A DNA stretch of 64,000 bases from Davidsoniella eucalypti (lineage: Eukaryota > Ascomycota > Sordariomycetes > Microascales > Ceratocystidaceae): positions 620,001-684,000 of the forward strand of contig RMBW01000003.1 of NCBI GenBank assembly GCA_004009845.1, read 5' to 3'. Each line of letters starts with the position of its first letter. Position 1 is the stretch's first letter. Below are positions 1 through 11,743 of the stretch, one piece after another. The notes beneath the pieces were generated by a model, which saw nothing but the letters and a program-made list of their open reading frames with translations, ran no database searches and was not told the DNA's origin. The position numbers and the translations under genes were made by a program.

Positions 1-150
1 TATACTAGTAGTATGCGATACAAGGAAATGGTTGGATAGCCATAGGAAAGAAATGGTGCGAGTCACGATAGAATTTACTGGTGATACAATATATCTTACA
101 AGCTCTATTATGTTCGAGAGTCGGCATAATGGCTCGTTTCAAGTTCTTCT

Positions 151-1890
151 TTACTGCCGCCGCATACGCGGGTTCAACGCTTCCTCACGTCTCATCTCCC
201 GCATTTCCTTTGTGCCAAAGCTACCGACACCGCCTTCCTGCCGGCGTTCCCACCCGCCTAGTCGGACCACCAAGCACGTGGCATTATCGCCATTAGACGA
301 CACTTCGGTTGCATAGTTAACAACGTCTGTAGAGCCTTGCTCCGGCGTCTTAGCCTCTTTGATTACATCCACAATCTCCTGGTCACTCAGTGTACCGCTC
401 ACACCGTCGCTGACAAGCACCAAAAACGAATACTCCGCAGGGCCCATTTCCACCCGGGTCACGTCTGGCTCAGCTGAGACGCCGATTCGTTTGCTTTGTA
501 TATCTCCAAAGGCACGAGAGTTTGCTAGACCAGCTATGCGCTCCTCGCCAAAGCTGTCACCAGAGACTAAGCTGGTGGCCGGTGCATAACGCCGTAGTCG
601 CCGCTCTTCGCGGGGCATGGATGGGTGGTGGTCGGAGGTCAACGGGCGTGGTTGACCAGTCAGCGTCTCGCAAAGAAGTATGCGCGTATCACCAACGTGG
701 CCTACGATGAGGGTCGACGAGGTCTTAGGGTGCCAGAAGGGTGCGGGAGTCGGTGTGCTAATAATGGCTATAGAGGCTGTCGAACCTCCCTTGAAGCGTA
801 CGTTGCTACCGATTCCGTGTCCGGATGGAGGCAGGTGATTTGGGGCGCCAAGGATCTCGTCGTCGTTGAGCGGCCGATCGGAGATAATAGAGTCGTCCAC
901 AGGAAGACGGGCCTGGGCTCGTACAAAATCAAGATCGGCGCGAAGGAATGCATACATAAGCGCCGATTCTATGGTTATTTGTACGGGAGGCTCTTCTTGG
1001 TATAGATCCATAAAGTACTTGGGCACGAATCGACGAAAGTAGCCACCGATGGCTTGCTTGTACTCCTGTACCAAGTCACTGCACAATACTAACGGGTCGA
1101 TTAGTCCTTTCACGTCAGAATTGCCCGTTGACGCAGTGGCAGATTCCGCGCTTTTGCTAGAGGATGGAGTCTTTTTGAGACTGCTCTGTAAGCCTAGTGT
1201 TCGCGCTGATTCCTCAATATAGCCATGAAGCTCGTCCCGTAGAAACTCAGAGCATTGACAACCGCCGTGGCCGTCGAACACGCCAAAGTAGAATACTTGT
1301 GGATCACCATACGACGAATCGGCATTTGTAGCTTCGCCCATACTGTGCATTGTGCTACGCTGGATGCTAACGGGAGCTTTCTTTGCAAATGCCGGCATGT
1401 CAATGGTACCAACAGTGTTGGTATCTTCGTTATACGCCCGTGTGCCGCGGCTATTGGCCTGTCCAAAATGGTGCTTAGCGCGCCGCAATGGAATCCGAAC
1501 CACAGTCAAATCACGGTTTCCAATATTTGGTGGTAGTGCCGGTGTTGGTCCGGCGGGCGGTACACTGTGCGGCGTGGAGGCATCTCGCGGAAGCTTATGG
1601 CCCGGCCCAGAGCGTGAGTCTGGGTTCATAGAAGACGATGGAAGATTTGTCACAAAATAATCGTGGAATTGGCGTCTCTGGCCAGGTTTCAAGGACCTGG
1701 TAGTAGGCATCGTCGGACGGGCGGAGATGGCAGGCAGTGACGTCATAGGTGCAACGGATAGCCGTGGCCGGCGGCGAGAGGTCGAGGAGCCGCGGAGAGC
1801 GGCGCGAAAGGCATCTTCAAGGGGAGTTCGGGACACCGGACAACGGCAGGAACCAGCAATATGGCATGTGTGTCGAGCCAGCGACATCAT
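151..1890 (-). CDS. PP2C-family protein phosphatase, mitochondrial (Ptc6/Aup1-like)
   Basis: Single-exon frame of 579 codons. PP2C enzymes are Mg/Mn-dependent Ser/Thr phosphatases, and the metal-binding signatures appear in order: RGTRAYNEDT, FGVFDGHGG, GSTASIAI, VGHVGDTR, LTSDHHP, LANSRAFGD, LVLVSDGVSG and NGDNAT, so the Asp ligands are all present and the enzyme should be active. The first ~100 residues are rich in Arg, Ser and Thr and poor in acidic residues, which fits a mitochondrial presequence. Length and N-terminus resemble yeast Ptc6/Aup1, the mitochondrial PP2C linked to mitophagy and pyruvate dehydrogenase control; the subgroup is inferred. A Ser-rich insert lies between the DGHGG and GSTAS motifs. 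Two Met codons start the frame and I take the outer one. The gene diverges from the bromodomain gene across a 1.5-kb spacer. Confidence 0.88.
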   Translation of the reverse strand: MMSLARHTCHIAGSCRCPVSRTPLEDAFRAALRGSSTSRRRPRLSVAPMTSLPAISARPTMPTTRSLKPGQRRQFHDYFVTNLPSSSMNPDSRSGPGHKLPRDASTPHSVPPAGPTPALPPNIGNRDLTVVRIPLRRAKHHFGQANSRGTRAYNEDTNTVGTIDMPAFAKKAPVSIQRSTMHSMGEATNADSSYGDPQVFYFGVFDGHGGCQCSEFLRDELHGYIEESARTLGLQSSLKKTPSSSKSAESATASTGNSDVKGLIDPLVLCSDLVQEYKQAIGGYFRRFVPKYFMDLYQEEPPVQITIESALMYAFLRADLDFVRAQARLPVDDSIISDRPLNDDEILGAPNHLPPSGHGIGSNVRFKGGSTASIAIISTPTPAPFWHPKTSSTLIVGHVGDTRILLCETLTGQPRPLTSDHHPSMPREERRLRRYAPATSLVSGDSFGEERIAGLANSRAFGDIQSKRIGVSAEPDVTRVEMGPAEYSFLVLVSDGVSGTLSDQEIVDVIKEAKTPEQGSTDVVNYATEVSSNGDNATCLVVRLGGWERRQEGGVGSFGTKEMREMRREEALNPRMRRQ

Positions 1891-3433
1891 GCCTATGAAT
1901 ATATATTTGTTTTAGGCGAGGATGGGCGTGTATAAAGGCGATGATAGAGGTCCCCGTAAGATTGCCCGGGTCCGAGCCTACGACAGAGAAACCAAGGCTA
2001 TAATAAGAATTCAAGCTGTAGACAATCTGGAGGCTCTCAGTCCAACAGCCAATGTCGAAGAATAACAGAGAATGAAGCTTCTTGCTTGAGATCGAAGCTC
2101 AAATCGGACAAGTCTAGCTGACAAAGTTGAGAATTCAAACTGTACGAAAAGAGACCGTTAAAAATAGATGGGGAACGTCCGAATAGTGGGGAGCAGAAAC
2201 AAAAATGGCTAGTGGGTTTATTGTTATGTGTTAAGCAAAATGCAAGTGCAGTAGTATATATTTTCCCAATCAAATCACTAAAGATTCATGTGGTAGTTGC
2301 TGTCCTGTCTTTTCTAGCGACTGCACTTTTAATCATGATTAAGATTACTAAACAATGGCTGACTATGGTGAGCATTGATTTCTCAAGTTGCATAGTGTTG
2401 TTTAATCCTTATTTCTAACTCTACAACAGTCAATATCATTAGTTTGCGAATTTTATCTAACCTTCATTTGTTTTTCCACATCTACATTAGTTTCTAGAAG
2501 GTCTGTTCATAGCCATGTTGAAGAGAAGGTAAAAATCGGGTCACTATTATAGGGTTTAACATAGGGTTAACAATGGCAGTTGTTTTTTTTCTAGATTTAA
2601 TTCAAGCCAATTTGAATTTCTTTACCAAGCACGCACCACCAAAGTAACCCAGCCATTTCTTTGACTTTTTACAGTGTCTTTTTCTCATTCATTTTCTTTT
2701 TGCTTTGCACTCAATTGAATTGTCGTGAGTTTCGATTTTACACACTGTAACATTAATTTATTTCTATATTGTTTTAATATCGTTGGCAATTATTATTATC
2801 TCTCTTCTTCCAACACTCTTTGACCGTACAAATATTATTTTTCGCGAAAGCAAAGAGCAACACAAAAATCGATTTTGCGATTGAATTTTTCAAATCTCAA
2901 ATTGAATTCAGTCGCGCGACAAGCTCGCGGCTCGTTTTTTACCGACCTGAGTGGGATTTTCTAGGTTCTTTTACGATAGGGTGAAGAGGACAGACAAACT
3001 TGCTTTAGCGGCATTTTTTGCGTTCATTTGCCGATAGTGGATTTAATTCGTCGCCTTGCGCACAAGGCTAGAAATTAATGCGATTTTGACTTTTGACTTT
3101 CAGCCCGCCTCATCTTGCCCTTAGCTTCACTAGACACAACGTTTTGTCGCATCAATCGCGCGCCGAGACGAATTGACTTGGGCCCTCCAAGCTGCTCAAA
3201 AACAACCCCAATTCGAATTGACTTTCTGTCGTTAGCGCGCTGCGCATAGCGACGCGGGTTCGGATTCGTCACGCGGCTTTCTCTACCGTCCGCTAGCCGT
3301 TCCCATCCGACTTCCTGGTCGGTTTTCGGTCCAAAAAGCGGCCGGCCACGCAAACACACTGGCGACTGCCCAGAAGCGGCAGCCTCTCATCAGGCACACC
3401 GAAATCAGCCTCACTCCTACGCGCATACACTGC
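1891..3433. other. Divergent promoter spacer
   Basis: The spacer separates the PP2C gene (-) from the bromodomain gene (+). The part from about 2.2 to 2.9 kb is strongly AT-rich, while the 400 bases before the bromodomain start are GC-richer and probably its promoter and 5' leader. I see no RNA gene or convincing ORF. Confidence 0.6.
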
Positions 3434-4628
3434 ATGGACCCGGCAGAACTTCCACCAGAGGCCTTCACGGCTCGCGAGTCGTACTTTCTTTTCCGTGCTA
3501 TCCACGTCTTCCAGACGCTGGACTTTAGTATCCTGAGCAAGAAGTTGATCACAAATGAGTTCATCAACGGCGCCGAGGAGTATGACGAGGCTAGACTGAC
3601 CCCCCGCCGTCTCTGGGGTCTGTTCCGTCACCACTTCCTGGCTGAGCTGCCGAACCCGCCTGCGCAACTGACTCCGGACCTGATTCTCGACAAATACCAG
3701 AACATCACCATCATAGATCGCAAGCTGGGAGAAATATACTACGCTAGACTGAAGAGGGAAGTTGTAGCTGACCACCAGCGCGATCTCGAGGTTGCAAGGC
3801 GCCAGGCCGAGTTGGAAGCTGAGCATAAGCGTATGCGTGAGACTTTGCTAAAGAACGCAAATGCCAAGTCTTCTATGCCCGCCTCGCAGCTCTCTACTGC
3901 TGCCTCTGGTGTGGGACTTTCAAACACCGTTTCGATCGCCTCTGCAGCTTCGGTACAACGACATCAAGTCCCGACTCATGTACAGCTTCAACTTCAGGCT
4001 TCAGGACACCAGATACAATCATCACAGACACCTGCTTCAGCCCCGCCTGTAGCCTCGCCATTAGCTACTCCCGGCCCTGAACTGAACCACAAGAAGACGT
4101 TCACGAACCGCCCAGTACAACCGAGCCAACCACAGGCGCAACTGCCTCAACAACCACAGCAACAGCAACATGTTCAAATCGGGCCACGAGCTCTACTCCC
4201 AGCAACAAATCGACCCGGTGCAACCCAGTCTTTGGGTCCTCAACACACTCCGATCCAGCCTGCGACAGCCCGTTCCTCGATATCTTCGGCCTCGTCTCAT
4301 ATTGGCAGTCAAAACAAGAAGCAGGTCCAGTCACCTGGTCATCCTGCTAATGCTGCCCAACAAAAACAACCGCACCAACTACCTTCAAAACCTCCGCAAC
4401 CGCAACCACAAGCCTCTTTGCAGCTGACTCAGCAGCAACAGCTCCAAAAACAAGCTTCGCTCAAACAAACTCCGACTCCAACTCCGACTCCGGCTCAGAT
4501 CCAGGCACAAGCGCACGCACAAGCACACGCACAAGCTCAACTGCAACTTCAAGCTCAAGCTCAAGCCCAGGCTCAGCTTCAACAGCAACAAAAACAACAG
4601 ACTCCTGCTCAAAATCAAGCTAATCTTG

Positions 4629-4677
<49 letters not shown>

Positions 4678-5428
4678 TCGAGATAGCCATTCCTCTCACA
4701 TCAACTCGCCTACCATCTCATCAAGTTCCCGGAAACTAGATGCCACAGCAGCTTCCGTCCCACAAACCCCTCAACAGGCGGTGCAACCACAAACGCCGGC
4801 CCAGGCTAATGCTTTGACATGGGAACGCCCATATACCCCCGGCTCTGCTACAACTCAGCGACCTGTACAACCTGCGCCACCAGCCTTCAATGACTCTACA
4901 GCTGCATTAACAACTGTTTCCCCCAAAGTACGGCCTCAATCGTCTGCTAACGGTAATGCTCAAAGGGATAAAGACTGGGCACTGAAAGCTCAGGCTTCTG
5001 GTCAAATAACACAAGAGCAGGCACATATTCTGGCAAAACAAAATAATCAGGCTCAAGCACAGGGACAATCACAAAAGCAGACTCAAGAAACGCAGCCACA
5101 GATTGTACAGCCAACGCAGCAACAAATTCAAGCGCGGCCTACACAGTCTACACTGGCGGTCAAACCCAGAATTGACCAATCACCAGCTTCTCCGGTCTCG
5201 TCACAACAGCCTGTACAGCCATTGATTAAGCCACAACCCCGAGCACAATCTGTTTCTACAACATCTACTCCGGCTGTAGCAAGCCAGTCTGCGGCGGTAC
5301 TACTATCAAAACAGGCACAGGCGCAGCAACTTTCACAGGCCCGATTGCTGCAACAGCATCGGCAGCTTCAGATGTCGCAGTTGCAGCAACAAGTACAACT
5401 CCAGGCAAATCAACAACAGGCACAGTTG

Positions 5429-5493
<65 letters not shown>

Positions 5494-7996
5494 GCAGCAG
5501 CAGCAGCAGCAGCAACAACAACAACAGCAGAAGACAGAGGCACCGTCTCCGGGCCCACAGTCGCAGTCTGCAAGACCTATCTCTCCCGCTTCCACTACTA
5601 CGACATCTCAGCAACCAAATCCACAGCCAACACCACAAACACAGCAGGACGCTGTGACGCCAAGGCTACCAGCAACTGTTCATGCTCAGTCAAACCTTCA
5701 ACCCCTGAGAATACAGCAGCCTTTACCTCAAGCACAAACGCCGGCACAGAAACATGCTCAGGCTCACCAGGGTCAAGCTCAGATACAGGCACAGGCCCAA
5801 GCCCAGCTTCTAGCCAAGGCCCAAGTTCAAGCACAAGTCATGGCACAGGCGGCAGCACAAGCAACAGCGCAAGTGAAAACTCCTGCTGCAACCGAGGAAT
5901 CAGCCCAAAGACAGTCATCATTTCCTGCTTCACAGGGTGTTTCAAGGCAAACTACGCAGCCTCAGCCTGACCCCAAGCCTCGACCTCTTCAACCTACCGC
6001 TCAAAGGCTAACTGTCTCAGTGCCTAGGCCGCAGGCTCAGAAAACTCATCCTCCAGCAACGCCTGAAAGAACTTCCAGGCCTCTTCAACCCGCAGCACAG
6101 TCTCAACCGTCGGCTCAGCCTGCTACTCCCTCCAAGGCTCAAGTTCAACTAGGGGGTCAGACGGCGGTTAAGCCTATACCACCGGAGAAGGAAGAATCAG
6201 CAAAATCCCAGGTTCAGAGTCAGCCCAAGACTTTCCAACAACAGAATTCCTCTCAGACCCAACCCAAATCGGACGCTTCCGTTACTTCTGCTACCTCGGG
6301 GTCTGCTGTTCCTATTGCTGGGCACAAAGAATCTCAACAGCAACAGAAACCACAGCCTATCACACAAGATCCAGCCGATGTCCAAAGTCCTGTTATTCCT
6401 ACTCCGGTGACACAAGCACAGCCTGTAGCCAGTACTGCCGATGCTACGCCCAAAGCTTTGCCTGCGGCTTCAATGGCTTTGCCATATCAGAGACCTCCAC
6501 CCATCGCTTCTACACAAATCACAACTCCAAATCTTGCTATCACTGGCGCTCCACCGCCTAAGACGCCATTCTCCAAGGGTCCATCGGCTATTCCAAGCCA
6601 CTTGAACACACCCAAGGCAGCAATTCCGTATGCTCCTTGTTCATCATCAAAGGCTACTCCATCAGGTACTACCGCACCACCACATACACCTACTAGCCAG
6701 TTGCAAGCACAGTTCATAAAACGCGGCCATGGAACCAACTGGACTCTTGATTCCACCCCATCTACGCCTCGTCCGGCCAATGTTACGGCTGATAGTCCAT
6801 CCTGGGAGCCTTTGAGCCCACCACCGCCACGCCATGTGTCTGCATCGTCCATGGATGGCGTGCTGGGTGGTGAGTCGAGAGCTACACCTGGAGTTATAGC
6901 CTCTTCAATAAAGGCTACACCGCGGAGAGCCTCAAGACCGGAGGTGCAGTCGCCACTGTCTCGTGGGTCTATACGTAAGCCCACTCGTACAGGCAGAGCT
7001 GGTCCGCCTCTTAGAAGCCAACGTAGTGCTTCGGAAGACGAGCTTCCGCTGGAATTGTCAGAGCACCAAAACAGTGCTATTGGTAACCGTGTCAAGGATG
7101 AGGAGACTATTCTGAAGACGGAGGAGACTGGGGACACCACTGCTGATGAGAGTGTAGCTAGTAGGCGGCGTTCCACTATGCGTAAGCGCAAGCGTTACGA
7201 CCGCCAGGACAGCACCGACAGTATCCCTATGCACCGGCCACGGCCATACATCTCGACGCCTACTCCGGCTGTGCAAGTTGGCCCCCCGACGCACGTACGA
7301 TGGACTCGTGGATTCCCACGTGTCAGCGCTTCTGTCCTTGACCAGATCGGCAGCCACCGAGACGCCAACATGTTTGCCAATCCCATCCGTGAAAAAGACG
7401 CGCCCAACTATAGTACTATTGTATTGCAGCCGGTCGATATCGCGTCTATCAAAAAGGCGATTACACACGGCAACAAGATGGCTACCGCTGCAGCTGCAAA
7501 CCTCCCTGATGGTGACCCAAGCACGACATCGGTTGATCTGCCCATCAGCGATGACCTGGTGCCCCCACGTGGAATCATCAACAGCGAGCAGCTAGAGCGG
7601 TCCTTGGTACACATGTTCTGCAACGCCGTCATGTACAACCCGGACCCTGACCGTGGCCCGGGACCGGAGTTCTTGGCTGGAGCGCGGCACGGTGGCAACG
7701 GCAGCGAGAACATTGGCTATCAGGTTGACGAGTTCGGCGTGGTCAATGACACACGCAACATGTTCCTAGAAGTCGACAAGCTGATGACGGAACTGCGCGG
7801 TGCAGAAATGCAGCGAAATGGCGGCAGTCTACAGCCGATCCCCGTGCCAACAGCCGGGTCAGTATCTTCGGGCGCCGTGACAGCCCGTGCGATGAGCTTG
7901 GCCACAGTGGGAGGCGGCGATGACACGGATGAAGTCGATGAGCCGGTGGCTGACGAAGTAGCGTCGACGTCCACGAGACGGTCGCGTCGCGGTTAG
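3434..7996 (+). CDS. Gln/Ala-rich bromodomain protein, NuA4 subunit type (Bdc1/BRD8-like)
   Basis: Uninterrupted frame of 1520 codons. Residues 1-140 are conserved in type: they open with ESYFLFRAIHVF, continue with a region that includes RRLWGLFRHHF, and end in a charged helix with EVARRQAELEAEHKRM. Residues ~150-1130 are low-complexity Gln/Ala/Pro with a 16-17 residue poly-Ala and a ~34 residue poly-Gln. A basic stretch (TMRKRKRYDR) near 1245 is a likely nuclear localisation signal. Residues ~1285-1460 form a bromodomain-like region (HVRWTRGFP, FANPIREKDAPNYSTIV, LVHMFCNAVMYNPD); bromodomains bind acetyl-lysine. A short helical N-terminus with a C-terminal bromodomain is the plan of S. pombe Bdc1 and metazoan BRD8 in the NuA4/TIP60 acetyltransferase; the assignment is by pattern. 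The start is the first ATG before the conserved block. The gene is convergent with DBP6. Confidence 0.75.
4631..4677 (+). repeat. (GCA)n tract coding poly-Ala
   Basis: A pure GCA trinucleotide tract inside the bromodomain gene, read in the GCA frame to give poly-alanine. Confidence 0.95.
5429..5530 (+). repeat. (CAA/CAG)n tract coding poly-Gln
   Basis: About 34 consecutive glutamine codons in the bromodomain gene. Most are CAA, with a CAG block near 5492-5511. It is likely to vary in length between isolates. Confidence 0.95.
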
Positions 7997-8635
7997 ATGA
8001 CCGACGCGGGGCCTCGAAGCAGCGCCAGAGTAGAGGTCCGTTCTAAATGTCCGAGTATGTGTGAAAGGCTGGGCCGAGGAAGGGGAAAAGGAAAACAAAC
8101 ATGCCGAGAAAGAGGCGGATAGAGTTTTATCTGTCTGAGGAATATATCCTTCTGGCATTTTTATGGCGTTTCTTTCTGTATACTGTTGACACTAGCCTTG
8201 AGGGACAAGTCTGTGTCCTTTTATGTTTTCTTTTTTTATATTCTCGTTCTCTCGGCTGTCTTATCTTTCTTATCTATCAATCTTGTTAAACTTTACCTAG
8301 TTTCTCTTTTCTTCCTTTTTTTGTTGTTTTGATGCCGAGATGTCCTTTTATTCCACTCTTAACTAGCATAGCATTTATTCCTCCTCTTTATCGTTACAAT
8401 TACCATGAAGAGCCTTGGGGCGACCCTCAAACTATTCGAATTATTCTGAAGTCTTATCACAGTGCTTTTGGTGCATGCATATGTGAAATTATTTCTGTTA
8501 TTTTTTAGTACAGAATACTATTTAGAATGCGACATGATACGGCCCATTTATCGTGGAAGAGAAGGGCTCTTTCTATATAAAATCAACATTGAACTACCTA
8601 CTATACACCTTTTTTTCATTCACATGTCCCCCTAT
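7997..8635. other. Convergent 3' spacer
   Basis: Shared 3' flank of the bromodomain gene (+) and DBP6 (-). It is T-rich in the middle (8.2-8.4 kb) and has no coding signal. Poly(A) sites are presumably here but cannot be placed. Confidence 0.6.
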
Positions 8636-11374
8636 TTATTTTTCTCCTCTTGCCAATCTACCCAGTTCCTGTAAAGCATCTTCATATCTAGTGACATCTG
8701 CCTCTGGCAACTCTCCATCCTCATCACCGATTTTGATTCTCTCGACCTTGTTTGCACGGCCTACATCCTTCGCCTTAGCCACTCTACCCCAGAACCAACC
8801 CGATTCGACATCAGGTAACAAAGTCCATGCCACACCAGCACGGCCAGCACGAGCCGTACGGCCAACACGGTGGACATAGCCGGCCAGAGAAGCGGGTAGA
8901 TCGTAGTTGATCACGTGGTCGAGACGGGGCACGTCGACACCGCGAGCGACTAAGTCGGAGGCGATTAGGATGCGTGAGGTCGGTGAGTGGGTTGAGAAGG
9001 CGTGGAGGATACGACGGCGGGCTGAGGAGGGCGTGGCGGAGGTTAGGGTTGTGAGAATGGGAGCGTAGTGTGGGCAGAGAAGGGTTAGGAGGTGGGTTAG
9101 ACGCAGAGCGCTTTCGTTGGATTTGGTGAAGATGAGGACACTTGAGCGGAAAGTACTAGGGGCAGTACGTTTGGTAGTAGGCTTAGAGTCAGAGTCAGAG
9201 TTAGAGTCTGAAGATGAGGAGTCTGAATCCGAGTCCGAGCTCGAGTCCGAGTTTGGAGACCCCTTGGCCTCAATCTCCTTCTTCTTCTTCTTCTTCTTCG
9301 GATCCATCATCTTCTCGCTTGCTGTCTTTTTGAGTACCTCGACCAAGAACAGTGGCTTACGCGCCGCGTCCTTCAACCGGACAACTCTCTCCGTAAGGCC
9401 TTCAGGAAGCACATGCAACAAGCCACCAGCAGAGCCTTCTCCATCCTCACCACGTCCAGCGCCATCCAGCACCACCAGCTTCGGCTTATTCAGCTCTAGG
9501 CCGGCTAGCAAGCTTAGATCCCGCGTCAACGTAGCCGAAAGGATAACTTTACGCACTCCGCTCACTGCGGAGCCGGCGGCATGATCACGTGCCGAGAAGA
9601 CGCCGGCGCAGCTGCGGAGTCGTGCACCGAGAATTCGAAGCCAGCTTTGGAAGGACTGTGCGAGCAACTTGTCGGCTTCGTCGACGACTAGCCAGCGTAC
9701 GTGCGTCAGATCGAACCCGGGCGTGTGGCGTAGGTGGTCAACGAGACGACCTGGTGTGCAAATCAGCACGTCGATGCGCCAAGTATAGTCAGCGGCACGC
9801 TCAGCCCGGCGCTTCTCCGCGGCGTCTTCGTCCTCTTCAGCATCGTCGGCATAGTCCTCGATATCTTCGTCTTCATCTTCGTCGCCGCCGTCGCTGTGTT
9901 TCGCTTCGGTGGAAGAGTCGGTGTTTGTGGCAGAGGCAACTTCTAGATCGGCTGTGTCTAAGATAACCCGGTCTCGGCGTTCGAGAAGCACAGACTGCTC
10001 GTACTTTAAGCTCTGGTTGCCGACGGCTACGCCGATCCGGACTCTTTTGCCGCCGTTGCCGTTAGCATCCTGCACACCGTCGAATGCTCCGGCGCATATC
10101 TCGAATGCCTCCGCGGCTTGGCGCACCAGCTCTCGCGTAGGCAGCACGACGATAGCGCGTAGCCTTGTCACCACGCCTGCACTGATATCTCGAGTGATGG
10201 GCAGAGCATACGCCAAAGTCTTTCCGGAACCTGTGGCCGCGGCAACTAGCACGTCACCCGACTGTGCCCGCGCCGTCGGCGTAAGCAACGGAATAGCCGC
10301 AGTCTGTACGGCAAAGGCATCCGCGTAGCCGCCCTTGCGCAGTAGATGCGCCGCTACAGCTTCAGGCACACCGAGATCCGTAAAGGGTTGTCGCTTAGAG
10401 GCTGAAACGCAAATGGGCGCTGCGAGCCATGGCGGAAGTGTTTCAAACGCGGACGAGAGGCCGGCGGCGGCGGCAGCAGTGGCGGCAGGGTCTTCAGTGG
10501 GCACGTCGGGTTGAGGAAGCGGCTCTAGGCCGTGCTTCTCGCTGTCGTCGCCGTCGGTCTCGGAGTCGGCTGTTGGTTGAGCCTGGGCGAATTCGAGCGA
10601 TTTGCTGAGACGCTCGAGAATAGCCTTGTGTTTGGATGATGCTGACGCAGAGGCATCCTTATGTGTATCGTCGTCACTGTCTTCAGAGTCGGACTCGGAG
10701 TCGGGCTTTTGCTGCTTCTTCTTCTTTTCCTTCTTTTCTTTCTTGGCCACTGGGACAACAAACGAGCTTTCCTCGTTAATGTCCATGGCTCTAGTAGCAT
10801 CGGATATTCTCGCCTGGGTTACCGTTTCATCAAGATCCATGGGTTCGGTACGAGGCTTCTTAGTAGCCTCTGGTGTGCTGTCATCGCTGCGTTTCCGCTT
10901 AAGCTGCGGAGAATCGGTGTCGCTCTCGCTATCACTTTCGCTTTCGCTGTCAGAACTGTCGTCGCTACTTGACGCCTCGCTTTTTGATTTGGCATTTTCT
11001 TGCTCTTCATCGCTGCTATCATCTTCGTCTGAGCTGGAACTACTACTGTTGCTACTTGAATCCTCGACTCTTTTTCTAATAAGAGGCCGCTGAACTGTTT
11101 TCACAGCTGCTGTCAAAGAGGGCGCTGTGGTTCCCACTATCGTCGGGCCACTGGGCGTCCACCGGGCATATCCGAAGCCATTGGTAGCTGCTAGCGATGG
11201 CGGTTCTTCGGGCTGCTTCGGCTCTGACTCCGGGTCTTCGTCATAGGCCGTTTCTTGGCGATCATCGTAGCTGCTATACTTGTTCTGTTGGTTGTTCTGG
11301 CTGAAGTTGCGCCCAGATGAAGCCGGGCCTGCTGGAGGAGTTGCCTTGGCTGGAGGAACCCAGCGCGCAAACAT
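8636..11374 (-). CDS. DBP6: DEAD-box ATP-dependent RNA helicase Dbp6 (DDX51 type)
   Basis: Single-exon frame of 912 codons. In order it shows motif I AATGSGKT (~380), Ia PTRELVRQ, Ib CTPGRLVDH, II VVDEADKLL (~561), III LSATLT (~611), IV LIFTKSNES, V SDLVARGVDVP and VI HRVGRTARAGRAG (~838-850), so both RecA-like domains are complete. Dbp6/DDX51 acts in the nucleolus in early assembly of the 60S ribosomal subunit. The first ~290 residues are acidic/Ser tracts with Lys clusters (KKEKKEKKKK), usual for nucleolar helicases. It is longer than yeast Dbp6 (~630 residues) because of that N-terminus and two inserts: an acidic one before motif Ib, and a Lys then Ser/Asp one (KKKKKKKE, ~690-725) before motif IV. 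The start gives MFARWVPP, and no upstream in-frame ATG extends it. Confidence 0.9.
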   Translation of the reverse strand: MFARWVPPAKATPPAGPASSGRNFSQNNQQNKYSSYDDRQETAYDEDPESEPKQPEEPPSLAATNGFGYARWTPSGPTIVGTTAPSLTAAVKTVQRPLIRKRVEDSSSNSSSSSSDEDDSSDEEQENAKSKSEASSSDDSSDSESESDSESDTDSPQLKRKRSDDSTPEATKKPRTEPMDLDETVTQARISDATRAMDINEESSFVVPVAKKEKKEKKKKQQKPDSESDSEDSDDDTHKDASASASSKHKAILERLSKSLEFAQAQPTADSETDGDDSEKHGLEPLPQPDVPTEDPAATAAAAAGLSSAFETLPPWLAAPICVSASKRQPFTDLGVPEAVAAHLLRKGGYADAFAVQTAAIPLLTPTARAQSGDVLVAAATGSGKTLAYALPITRDISAGVVTRLRAIVVLPTRELVRQAAEAFEICAGAFDGVQDANGNGGKRVRIGVAVGNQSLKYEQSVLLERRDRVILDTADLEVASATNTDSSTEAKHSDGGDEDEDEDIEDYADDAEEDEDAAEKRRAERAADYTWRIDVLICTPGRLVDHLRHTPGFDLTHVRWLVVDEADKLLAQSFQSWLRILGARLRSCAGVFSARDHAAGSAVSGVRKVILSATLTRDLSLLAGLELNKPKLVVLDGAGRGEDGEGSAGGLLHVLPEGLTERVVRLKDAARKPLFLVEVLKKTASEKMMDPKKKKKKKEIEAKGSPNSDSSSDSDSDSSSSDSNSDSDSKPTTKRTAPSTFRSSVLIFTKSNESALRLTHLLTLLCPHYAPILTTLTSATPSSARRRILHAFSTHSPTSRILIASDLVARGVDVPRLDHVINYDLPASLAGYVHRVGRTARAGRAGVAWTLLPDVESGWFWGRVAKAKDVGRANKVERIKIGDEDGELPEADVTRYEDALQELGRLARGEK

Positions 11375-11743
11375 TGTGAACTATGGAAGAAAGAAGAGAA
11401 AAAGAGGAAGAAAATTCAAACTTTGATCTATATGGAAGCGTAAAAGATGACTTGGACAAATTCAGTGTTTGATTTTGCTCCTTTCTTATGTTTGTTCACT
11501 TCACTTAAAATCGAACTTTCTTTGCTGAGGAATCTCCAAACCCTGATTCTGCCGCTTCTGACCGCTAAATTTTTCAAAGACTTAGAACAACGCTAATCTT
11601 ATCACCCTAGCTAGATTCTGCCACTTCTGACCGCCTTGATACTCCATGTTAATGAGGGGCGTGGCATGAGTGTGGAGAAAATATGTAAAGGGTGATTTAT
11701 TAATAGCTATGAAGGAAATGTTATGACACAACAATCAGTACTT
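11375..11743. other. DBP6 upstream spacer with a 21-bp direct repeat
   Basis: Promoter side of DBP6, ending at the LINE insertion. Two near-identical 21-bp copies lie at 11545-11565 and 11614-11634 and differ at one base; they read GATTCTGCC, then G or A, then CTTCTGACCGC. I see no coding signal. Confidence 0.6.

Noticed and set aside
5265..5638. Minus-strand frames with poly-Val, poly-Leu or poly-Cys
   Set aside because: They are shadows of the CAA/CAG tract on the opposite strand of the bromodomain gene.
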